Shown here: positions 1 through 5,013 of the stretch, one piece after another
Layout of the letters: every line of letters starts with the position of its first letter
Position numbering within the stretch: position 1 is the first letter of the stretch
Assembly (NCBI GenBank): GCA_934538895.1
Contig: CAKTCH010000121.1
Coordinates: 1-5,467 of the forward strand
Length of the DNA stretch: 5,467 nucleotides
From: an uncultured Alphaproteobacteria bacterium
Lineage (GTDB): Bacteria > Pseudomonadota > Alphaproteobacteria > Micavibrionales > Micavibrionaceae
Direction: 5' to 3'
Notes under the pieces: model-generated
Database searches by the model: none
What the model saw: the letters and a program-made list of their open reading frames with translations, nothing else
What the model was told of the DNA's origin: nothing
Made by a program: the position numbers and the translations under genes

Positions 1-45
1 TGCACACACCTTCTTCTCTGCCATCTGCATCGCAGCTTCCGTCAT
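1..45 (-). CDS. Probable start of an unidentified gene, cut by window edge
   Basis: An ATG at 45-43 on the minus strand opens a frame that stays open for 15 codons to the window edge (MTEAAMQMAEKKVCA). It starts 8 bases after the stop of the preceding 97-residue gene, on the same strand, and a weak purine-rich stretch (GAGATAG) precedes it. The tight spacing suggests a third gene in a short minus-strand run that begins with the integrase. Fifteen residues are too few to assign a family, and a chance open frame of this length is quite possible. It is listed because position, strand and spacing all fit a real gene. Confidence 0.35.
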   Translation of the reverse strand, partial: MTEAAMQMAEKKVCA

Positions 46-53
46 CTTCTATC

Positions 54-347
54 TCAATTAATGAGTCCTGAGCCTAGTTTCGCTTGGTAGTAATAAACAA
101 GTTTTTGAAAAGACGGTTCAGCCTTTTTCTTTTCTCCCTTTTTGCGAGGGATTTTATATTTCCCCTCACGCTCAATAATGCAAAAAAACTCGGATATTTT
201 TTCTAAGTCTTTTTCCGATAAAGGAATATCTGCCCGTATCTTTGATCGCGTATGGCTAAGCCATAGCTCAAGCCTTTCCCGTGTTTCGGGGTTTTTAAAA
301 TCAAAATCTGTTATATTTTCGCCTAAAAAGTTAGCATTAGTTAGCAT
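54..347 (-). CDS. Hypothetical protein, 97 aa, element cargo
   Basis: I do not recognise this family. The product is 97 residues, with no signal peptide and no membrane segment. A central part (about residues 22-60) is charged and probably helical, followed by a lysine/arginine-rich patch (about 63-75) and a short aromatic tail with YYY at 85-87. The basic patch would suit nucleic-acid binding, but that is only a guess. The ATG directly abuts the integrase stop (TAAATG), with a good ribosome site, AGAGAGG, 8 bases upstream inside the integrase 3' end, so the two genes are probably translationally coupled. GC content is about 37% by hand count, well below the core genes to the right, which fits horizontally acquired DNA. 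The strong ribosome site and absence of overlap favour a real gene. Confidence 0.6.
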   Translation of the reverse strand: MLTNANFLGENITDFDFKNPETRERLELWLSHTRSKIRADIPLSEKDLEKISEFFCIIEREGKYKIPRKKGEKKKAEPSFQKLVYYYQAKLGSGLIN

Positions 348-1580
348 TTATGCCGCCTCTCTTTTAAATGGAACGATATTATCATCGCGCTGGGTCGCTT
401 TACGGTCAATGTAATCTGCCCATGCCTGCATCATCTCTTTTCGTTTGTTGAGAAAGATAGATCGGTCATAAGCGCCCCCTAATGGCCCCAGCGGTTTATG
501 CGCCAGTGCGGCCTCGATAACATCGGGGTCATATTCAAGTTCTTCCCTTATCGCCGTTCGTGCAAGGGCGCGGAAACCGTGGGCGGTCATGCGCCCGCCA
601 AAGCCCAGCTTTTTTAGGGCAACCAATACCGTGCCGTTGCTCATAGTCTGGCGGGGCTTTATCTGGCTGGGGAATACATAGGGGGTATTCAGATGCCCCG
701 CTTCCTCGAATTGTTCCCTTAGCAGTTTAACGGCCTGATCGGACAGCAGGACAATGTGATCTTTACGGGCTTTCATTTTTGCGGCGGGGATAATCCATTG
801 TTTCCGCACATAGTCAATTTCCGACCATTCGGCTTGTCTTAATTCGCCGGGACGCACAAAGGTCAGCAGGGAAAGCATAATGGCGCGGCGGGTGCGGGCG
901 AACAGCCGTGCATCGTTATTTTGCAATGCCAGCAATAATTCGGGCAGTTCCCTTGGCTCCAGCGCGGGGAAATGCTTTGTCTTGTGTGTTTGCAATGCGC
1001 CTTTCAGGTATTCAGCGGGGTTGTTTTCGCATTTGCCTGTCTGGATGCCGTATAAAAAGACTTGTCGGCATATCTGGCGGCAACGTCCGGCAATGTCGAG
1101 TGCGCCTCGTTTCTCAACTTTTCTCAACATGGTTAAAACTTCGGGGGGCTTAATTTTCGTAACATTGGAATTGCCGATATAGGGCAAAATATCAATTTCC
1201 AGCCTGTGCAGAATATTTTGCGCGTGTTTTTCTGCCCATTTGCTTTTCGTGTTTTCGTGCCATTCCAGCGCAAGAGCCTTAAAGGTGTTGTCGCTTTCCT
1301 GTTCGGCTTGGCGGCGAGCGTCCTTTTTGGCTTCGGCGGGATCAATGCCCTCGGAAAGCATGGTTTTAGCCTCATCACGGGCTTTTCTGGCCTTTGCCAG
1401 CGTCACCGTGGGGTAGAGGCCGATAACCAGCCTTTTTTCCTTGCCCAGCCACCGGTATTTCATCCGCCAGCTTTTTGTGCCGTTTGGCAGGATTTCAAGG
1501 TATAGCCCTCCGCCATCGGCCAGCTTGTAGCGTTTCCCTTTTGGTTCAGCGGTATTGCATCTAATTGCGGTCAATTTCAT
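348..1580 (-). CDS. P4-type tyrosine recombinase (integrase), 410 aa
   Basis: This is a site-specific tyrosine recombinase that would integrate and excise a mobile element. Residues 3-88 form the N-terminal arm-binding domain (DUF4102), with the hallmark YKLADGGGLYLEI. Residues about 97-200 are the core-binding helical domain, and about 205-390 the catalytic domain. The catalytic set looks complete: Arg243 in FVRPGELR, a lysine in KMKARKDH (268 or 270), His334 and Arg337 in HGFR, His361, and the nucleophile Tyr371 in AYDR, ten residues after His361 as is usual in this family. Length is normal. I chose the ATG at 1580 because the family begins with MxLTxxxI; an in-frame ATG at 1724 would add 48 residues encoded by the upstream repeats. 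The gene points away from the 3' end of tRNA-Cys, the usual layout for an element inserted in a tRNA, so the element should extend left beyond the window. Confidence 0.93.
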   Translation of the reverse strand: MKLTAIRCNTAEPKGKRYKLADGGGLYLEILPNGTKSWRMKYRWLGKEKRLVIGLYPTVTLAKARKARDEAKTMLSEGIDPAEAKKDARRQAEQESDNTFKALALEWHENTKSKWAEKHAQNILHRLEIDILPYIGNSNVTKIKPPEVLTMLRKVEKRGALDIAGRCRQICRQVFLYGIQTGKCENNPAEYLKGALQTHKTKHFPALEPRELPELLLALQNNDARLFARTRRAIMLSLLTFVRPGELRQAEWSEIDYVRKQWIIPAAKMKARKDHIVLLSDQAVKLLREQFEEAGHLNTPYVFPSQIKPRQTMSNGTVLVALKKLGFGGRMTAHGFRALARTAIREELEYDPDVIEAALAHKPLGPLGGAYDRSIFLNKRKEMMQAWADYIDRKATQRDDNIVPFKREAA

Positions 1581-1626
1581 CTGGTGCCCCCATCTTTTTG
1601 CTCTGGTGCCCCCACAAGTGCCCCCA
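1581..1626 (-). repeat. Three phased GGGGGCAC direct repeats before the integrase
   Basis: On the + strand the 12-mer CTGGTGCCCCCA occurs exactly at 1581-1592 and 1603-1614, and a shorter copy, GTGCCCCCA, lies at 1618-1626. The shared 9-mers start 22 and 12 bases apart, roughly two and one helical turns, so the copies lie on about the same DNA face. The copy nearest the gene covers the integrase ribosome site. These are likely protein-binding sites, either integrase arm-type sites or sites for an excisionase or repressor. This role is inferred from position and spacing. Confidence 0.6.
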
Positions 1627-1683
1627 AAAGAGGCGGCTGTGGGTGATTGGTTGTGAATAGTGATAAGCGCACGATGTCCTTCT

Positions 1684-1704
1684 AAGCCTTTTGTAACAAG
1701 GCTT
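1684..1704. repeat. Inverted repeat between tRNA-Cys and integrase
   Basis: Perfect 7-base arms, AAGCCTT (1684-1690) and AAGGCTT (1698-1704), flank a 7-base spacer. No T-run follows on either strand, so it is not a standard intrinsic terminator. It lies 56 bases beyond the tRNA-Cys 3' end, in the stretch expected to hold recombination-protein sites, and could also form a hairpin at the end of a tRNA read-through transcript. The function is unknown. Confidence 0.4.
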
Positions 1705-1760
1705 TGGAAATCATGTGCGAACAATCACGAATAAAGCGGGGAGGTATTTTAAGGGCACAT

Positions 1761-1781
1761 TGGAGGTACGGGCCGGAATCG
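1761..1781. other. Putative attachment site at tRNA-Cys 3' end
   Basis: The 3' end of tRNA genes (T arm through CCA) is the standard integration target of P4-type integrases, and here it faces an intact integrase 180 bp away. The element would have rebuilt the tRNA end on insertion. No second copy of this segment is visible in the window, as expected if the far junction lies to the left of it. The exact core boundaries cannot be defined from one junction; the coordinates mark only the likely region. Confidence 0.4.
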
Positions 1782-1834
1782 AACCGGCATAGCGGGATTT
1801 GCAATCCCGAGCCTAACCACTCGGCCACCGCACC
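1761..1834 (-). tRNA. tRNA-Cys (GCA)
   Basis: Read on the minus strand, this 74-base gene folds as a complete cloverleaf. The acceptor stem GGTGCGG pairs with CCGTACC (one G-U), the D arm is GCC/GGC, the anticodon stem is CGGGA/TCCCG with loop TTGCAAA, and the T arm is GCCGG/CCGGC with loop TTCGATT. The anticodon GCA (genome 1802-1800) reads both cysteine codons. The discriminator base is U, the main identity base for cysteinyl-tRNA synthetase, and CCA is encoded. The gene is intact despite the integrase beyond its 3' end, as expected if the element restored the end on insertion. I see no convincing promoter hexamers on its 5' side (above 1835). Confidence 0.97.
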
Positions 1835-1853
1835 AATCCTGTGCCTTCAGTTG

Positions 1854-1880
1854 AAGGTGGTAACGGATAACACCTTTTTT
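1854..1880 (+). terminator. Possible weak rightward terminator
   Basis: AAGGTG (1854-1859) can pair with CACCTT (1871-1876) across an 11-base spacer, and a run of six T (1875-1880) follows. An adjacent dyad, CCTTCA/TGAAGG (1844-1857), overlaps it and could compete. There is no + strand gene to its left, so if it works it would block antisense read-through from the element or the tRNA region into the methyltransferase gene. The stem is short, so this is tentative. Confidence 0.25.
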
Positions 1881-1977
1881 GTCGGGAATCCAGTGCCTTG
1901 TCAGAATAAATGCCGAAACCCGCCTTACGGATAGCATCTGGTCTGATTCAGAGGATTCTGTTATAAAAACAACCGTC

Positions 1978-1983
1978 TATAAT
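1978..1983 (+). promoter_or_regulatory. Probable -10 box for the methyltransferase-tolC transcript
   Basis: TATAAT is a perfect -10 hexamer. It would put the transcript start near 1990, giving a leader of about 26 bases before the ATG at 2016. No good -35 lies 16-18 bases upstream (ATTCTG at 1955-1960 is poor), so the promoter may need an activator. A second, weaker TATAAA lies at 1962-1967. Confidence 0.45.
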
Positions 1984-1985
1984 GC

Positions 1986-1994
1986 TTATCCACA
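1986..1994 (+). promoter_or_regulatory. DnaA-box nonamer at the promoter
   Basis: TTATCCACA is a perfect match to the classical DnaA box. It lies 3 bases after the TATAAT box, at the expected transcript start, where a bound protein would affect initiation. Only a single box is seen, so there is no sign of a replication origin. A 9-base match can occur by chance, at roughly a few percent for a window of this size on both strands. Confidence 0.35.
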
Positions 1995-2015
1995 GTGCCG
2001 GGGAGAATACACGGA

Positions 2016-2678
2016 ATGCCTATCTCAGCAGCGGTTGCACGCAAAAATATGGTCGATTGCCAGATCCAGACGAACGGCGTGCCCGACGACCGGGTTTTGG
2101 CCGCTTTCTCCCGGGTTCCCCGCGAATCTTTCCTGCCGCACGACAGGCAATCCATCGCCTATAACGATGAAGACATCCTGCTGGACGGCAACGGTTATAT
2201 CCTCAGTCCCATGACCCATGCGCGGCTGTTGCAGCTGCTGTCGCCGCGTCCGGACGATATCGTACTGAATATCGGCGATTGCACCGGCTATGCGTCGGCG
2301 ATACTTTCGCCGCTGGTCATGACGGTGGTAACGCTCGACAGGGGGGAGATTCCTGAAAGCGGGCGCAAGTTATGGGACGATCTTGAATGCAACAACATCG
2401 TCACCATCGAAGGTGAGAATACGATGGGATGCCCGCAACACGCGCCCTATACCGCAATCGTTTTGAATGGGGCAGTATCTGAAATCACGCCGGATCTTCT
2501 GGCGCAACTGGGAGCGGGTGGCCGTCTTGTTTGCATTTTGCGGCGCCCCGGCCAACGTGTGGGAACGATAACGATGATAGAATGCGATGAAAAAGGTTGC
2601 TACTCGCATAAATCACAATTTGACTCCGCAGCGCCCTGGGTCAAGGGTTTTGCGCCTCGTGTAGAGTTCCGCTTCTAG
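2016..2678 (+). CDS. Protein-L-isoaspartate O-methyltransferase-like protein, 220 aa
   Basis: This is a SAM-dependent methyltransferase-fold protein of the PIMT-like group commonly found beside tolC in Alphaproteobacteria. The N-terminal segment (residues 8-42, ARKNMVDCQIQTNGVPD through PRESFLP) matches that group. SAM motif I is at 82-92 (VLNIGDCTGY), an acidic residue ending the next strand is Asp108, and the later motifs span about 145-176 (YTAIVLNGA through LGAGGRLVCIL). The canonical repair enzyme has a GQTISQP-type segment before motif I; here the corresponding stretch is DGNGYILSPM (58-66), so isoaspartyl repair activity is doubtful. I chose the ATG at 2016 because GGGGAG sits 10 bases upstream; a GTG at 1995 would overlap the likely transcript start. 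tolC begins 29 bp downstream, suggesting co-transcription. The fold assignment is firm; the substrate is unknown. Confidence 0.88.
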   Translation: MPISAAVARKNMVDCQIQTNGVPDDRVLAAFSRVPRESFLPHDRQSIAYNDEDILLDGNGYILSPMTHARLLQLLSPRPDDIVLNIGDCTGYASAILSPLVMTVVTLDRGEIPESGRKLWDDLECNNIVTIEGENTMGCPQHAPYTAIVLNGAVSEITPDLLAQLGAGGRLVCILRRPGQRVGTITMIECDEKGCYSHKSQFDSAAPWVKGFAPRVEFRF

Positions 2679-2707
2679 GTAACACTCATAACCAAGGTGA
2701 ATCAAAT

Positions 2708-4246
2708 ATGATGCCAGCGTTCCTTAAAGCCTTGCTGCTGCTTTCCGTGGCATTCTTGTTTACAACCCCTGCGTTTGCGCAATCACAAGATACAATCGGA
2801 AAAAGCAGCGCTCCCCCCCTGATTCGCGGGCCGAAGGATTCGGCCCGCATGACAGGGAAAACCTATATGCAGCCCGTGGCCGCCTCGCAGCTTTCTCCAG
2901 GTGTCGTGACGGATACCAGTGTTTTGACAGGCGCGGCGCACGCGGCCCGCACCGGTAACCAGCCTTTGCTGGATGCTCTGCGCACGGCCTATGTTAACAA
3001 TCCCACATTGCGCGCCGCCCGGGCGGAAATGCGTGCGGCGGCTGAATTCCTGCCGCAGGCGCAATCCGGCTGGATGCCCATGGCCGACGCCAACGGCACG
3101 GTGACGGCGGCGGATATCGATCCGGGCAGGGCCGGGGACGGCACGACATCGGCGACATTGGGGGCATCGGTGACGCAGCCGCTCTACCGGGGCGGGCGCA
3201 CCGTCTCCGGTATCGACAGTGCTGAAAACCGCATCAGGGCGCAAGCCGCCATCCTGAACGCCACCGAGCAGCAATTGCTGCTGAATGTGGCGACGGCCTA
3301 TATGAATGTCGTGCGCGACCGCGCGCTCGTCGATCTGAGCGAAAACAACATCACCGTCGTCAACCGCCAGTTGGACGCGTCGCGCAACCGCTTTGATGTT
3401 GGCGAGGTCACGCGTACCGACGTCGCGCAGTCGCAGGCGCGTCTGGCCCGGGCGCAGGCCAACCGCGCCACTGCCTTCGGCAACCTGAAAAGCAGCATCG
3501 CCGCTTACGAGAAGCTGGTCGGCACCCCCGCCGGCAACCTTGCGCAGCCCGGTGTGAACTTTAAGTTTCCGGCAACGCTGAACGAAGCCCTCGGCGTTGC
3601 CGATAAGAATAACCCGCTGATTACGGCCAGCGAATACCTGCATCAATCCGCTGAGAAGGATATCGGCGTCATTTTCGGCGAATTGCTGCCCGAACTGGGG
3701 CTGGCCGCCAATGTTGAGAAAACATGGGACCCGCAACCGGGCCACCAGCCGGACACGACCACAAAGTCTTTAAGCCTCGTGGCGACCGTGCCTCTTTATG
3801 AAGGCGGATACACGCGCTCCCGCGTGCGCCAGGCCAAATACACGGCCAACCGGCGTTACATTGAAATCATAGAAACGCAGCGCGAAACGCGCCAGAACGT
3901 GATTTCCACCTGGGAAACGTGGAAAGCGTCACAGGCTGAAATAACTTCCCGCCAGTCGCAGGTCGAGGCCAACCGCATCGCGCAGGAGGGCGTCCGTCAG
4001 GAAGCCGATCTCGGAACGCGGACGATTCTCGATGCGCTGGATGCCGATCAGGAATATCTCGATGCGCAAGTGGCGTTGGTTTCCGCCCAAAGGGATGAAA
4101 TCGTGGCCTCTTTCGCGCTCGCCCGTGCGTTGGGGATGCTGACCCCGGCAACCCTTGGTTTTCCGGAACTCGCCTATGACGGCGTGCGCGACCGCGACAC
4201 GGCGGACTGGAAAATGCTGGGAATGGATGTGGATAGAGTCCGGTAA
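2708..4246 (+). CDS. tolC: TolC-family outer-membrane channel protein, 512 aa
   Basis: This is a trimeric outer-membrane channel subunit that works with inner-membrane pumps and periplasmic adaptors in type I secretion or multidrug efflux. A signal peptide covers residues 1-24 (lysine, LLLLSVAFLF core, cleavage after AFA). Two TolC structural repeats follow, at about 86-275 and 288-482. Each contains the strand motif (TQPLYRGGRT at 156-164; TVPLYEGGYTR at 360-370) and the helix ending in a Gly-x-x-[TS]-x-x-D-type turn (FDVGEVTRTDVAQSQARL at 229-246; LGTRTILDALDADQEYLDA at 435-453). Residues 25-85 form an extra, low-complexity periplasmic stretch not usual in the family. A good ribosome site, AAGGTGA (2694-2700), lies 7 bases before the ATG at 2708; a second ATG follows at once. 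The gene is probably co-transcribed with the methyltransferase-like gene. The particular pump partner cannot be told from the window. Confidence 0.93.
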   Translation: MMPAFLKALLLLSVAFLFTTPAFAQSQDTIGKSSAPPLIRGPKDSARMTGKTYMQPVAASQLSPGVVTDTSVLTGAAHAARTGNQPLLDALRTAYVNNPTLRAARAEMRAAAEFLPQAQSGWMPMADANGTVTAADIDPGRAGDGTTSATLGASVTQPLYRGGRTVSGIDSAENRIRAQAAILNATEQQLLLNVATAYMNVVRDRALVDLSENNITVVNRQLDASRNRFDVGEVTRTDVAQSQARLARAQANRATAFGNLKSSIAAYEKLVGTPAGNLAQPGVNFKFPATLNEALGVADKNNPLITASEYLHQSAEKDIGVIFGELLPELGLAANVEKTWDPQPGHQPDTTTKSLSLVATVPLYEGGYTRSRVRQAKYTANRRYIEIIETQRETRQNVISTWETWKASQAEITSRQSQVEANRIAQEGVRQEADLGTRTILDALDADQEYLDAQVALVSAQRDEIVASFALARALGMLTPATLGFPELAYDGVRDRDTADWKMLGMDVDRVR

Positions 4247-4262
4247 AGGTAAAAATGTGGCT

Positions 4263-4268
4263 TTGACA
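4263..4268 (+). promoter_or_regulatory. Possible -35 element ahead of popZ
   Basis: TTGACA is a perfect -35 hexamer in the 85-bp gap between tolC and popZ, 63 bases before the popZ ATG. No clear -10 lies 16-18 bases downstream (GAAACT at 4286-4291 is poor). It may give popZ its own promoter in addition to read-through from tolC, since no terminator is seen in the gap. Confidence 0.25.
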
Positions 4269-4331
4269 AGTGCTTAGCAATAGTGGAAACTGACTCCGTT
4301 AATGCTTTGATTCAACACAGCTTAGTAATTT

Positions 4332-4913
4332 ATGCCCGAGAAGCCTTCAGAACAGGAACCGTCCATTGAGGAAATTCTCGCGTCCATCCGCCAGATCATA
4401 GCGGATGACGATGAGGAACCTGCGCCAGAGGCTTCGAAAGAGGCCGCGCCGGAGCCTGTCTCGCCGCCACCGGAACCGAAGCCCGATGTGCTGGAATTAA
4501 CCGACATTATCCGCGATGACGAACCCGAAGAGGAGATCATCGTCGATTTGCAGGAACATGAGGAAGAGGAAGCGGCTCCTCCGCCACCACCACCTCCTCC
4601 TCCACCGCCGTTACCGCCGAAACCTGAGCCACGCCCTGCGCCGGAGCCGGAGCAGGAACCGGAGAGCGACACGGCGTCCATTTTGACCGACAATGCCGCC
4701 CATGCGGCGCTTCAGGGCTTCGCCCGTCTGGCCAGCCGCACACCGATCGAGCGCCCGTCGCATCTGGCGGGAGTCACGCTGGAAGATATCGTGCGCGACC
4801 TGATGCGCCCGATGCTGCGTGACTGGCTCGACCAGAACCTCCCGCCGCTCATCGAAAAAATGGTCGCCAAAGAGCTGCAACGCCTGGCGCGCAAAGCCGA
4901 GCTGGACGAGTGA
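4332..4913 (+). CDS. popZ: PopZ-family (DUF2497) polar organising protein, 193 aa
   Basis: PopZ self-assembles into a matrix at the cell pole, where it anchors the centromere-ParB complex and recruits polar regulators. The three expected parts are present. First is an N-terminal partner-binding helix (residues 9-27, PSIEEILASIRQIIADDD). Second is an acidic, proline-rich disordered linker (about 28-115) with the family's VLELTD at 53-58. Third is a C-terminal oligomerisation region (about 148-188, TLEDIVRDLMRPMLRDWLDQNLPPLIEKMV), closely resembling the Caulobacter protein as I recall it. The length is close to Caulobacter PopZ (177 aa as I recall). The linker holds an uninterrupted run of 11 prolines at 83-93, after a run of glutamates. 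The start is fixed by the family N terminus; no Shine-Dalgarno sequence is visible before it. As in Caulobacter, the gene sits directly upstream of valS. The DUF2497 assignment is very secure; the polar-organiser role is inferred from the family. Confidence 0.92.
   Translation: MPEKPSEQEPSIEEILASIRQIIADDDEEPAPEASKEAAPEPVSPPPEPKPDVLELTDIIRDDEPEEEIIVDLQEHEEEEAAPPPPPPPPPPPLPPKPEPRPAPEPEQEPESDTASILTDNAAHAALQGFARLASRTPIERPSHLAGVTLEDIVRDLMRPMLRDWLDQNLPPLIEKMVAKELQRLARKAELDE
4578..4610 (+). other. Eleven-proline codon run in popZ
   Basis: Eleven consecutive proline codons using CCT, CCG and CCA in mixed order, so this is not a simple triplet slippage tract and the run appears selected at the protein level. 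Polyproline stalls ribosomes unless elongation factor P is present. Confidence 0.95.
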
Positions 4914-4914
4914 G

Positions 4915-5013
4915 TTTTCAGTGAATAGTCATGAGTGATTAGTAAAAAAGCAAGGTAATCCTTGCTTTTTTTGCTAGGTACTGCTTTTTTAACTGATCAC
5001 TTAACACTGAAAA
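4915..5013. repeat. Nested imperfect palindrome filling the popZ-valS gap
   Basis: The outer arms TTTTCAGTG (4915-4923) and CACTGAAAA (5005-5013) are perfect complements. A second arm pair, 4934-4952 with 4982-5001, matches over 18 of 20 aligned positions (one inserted A, one substitution). The left part also holds a 14-base-period direct repeat, AGTGAATAGT (4920-4929) and AGTGATTAGT (4934-4943). The whole unit starts 2 bases after the popZ stop and ends on the first base of the valS ATG. No target duplication is visible. It may be a structured leader of valS or a small palindromic mobile repeat. Confidence 0.6.
4944..4972 (+). terminator. Intrinsic terminator after popZ, possibly bidirectional
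   Basis: A perfect 12-base inverted repeat, AAAAAAGCAAGG (4944-4955) and CCTTGCTTTTTT (4960-4971), surrounds a TAAT loop and ends in a seven-T run (4966-4972). The matching A-run on the left would make it work on the opposite strand too. It should end the transcript carrying popZ and thereby separate it from valS. Its left arm is shared with the larger palindrome around it. Confidence 0.85.

Noticed and set aside
1581..1724. 48-residue N-terminal extension of the integrase from the ATG at 1724
   Set aside because: The extra residues are encoded by the G-rich repeats and the inverted repeat; the family begins at MKLTAIR, the ATG at 1580.
1704..1934. + strand open frame reading GPESNRHSGICNPEPNHSATAP
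   Set aside because: It is the antisense translation of tRNA-Cys, a well-known false protein in annotations.
1861..1935. Near-direct repeat TAACGGATAAC (1861-1871) and TTACGGATAGC (1925-1935)
   Set aside because: 9 of 11 matches at a spacing with no clear meaning; one copy lies in the hairpin loop region, and chance is likely.
1995..2015. GTG start seven codons upstream for the methyltransferase-like gene
   Set aside because: It overlaps the predicted transcript start and DnaA box and lacks a ribosome site; the ATG at 2016 has GGGGAG at a good distance and fits the family N terminus.
2783..3745. Long antisense open frame of 320 codons opposite tolC
   Set aside because: Arginine-rich shadow of a GC-rich gene, with no recognisable motif, while the sense strand encodes a clear TolC.
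4322..4693. Antisense frame rich in glycine and serine opposite popZ
   Set aside because: It is simply the complement of the proline and glutamate codon runs in popZ.
4931..4942. Tiny leader peptide (ATG AGT GAT TAG) before the terminator
   Set aside because: Only three sense codons, with no valine codons and no ribosome site, so it is not a valine-type attenuation leader peptide.
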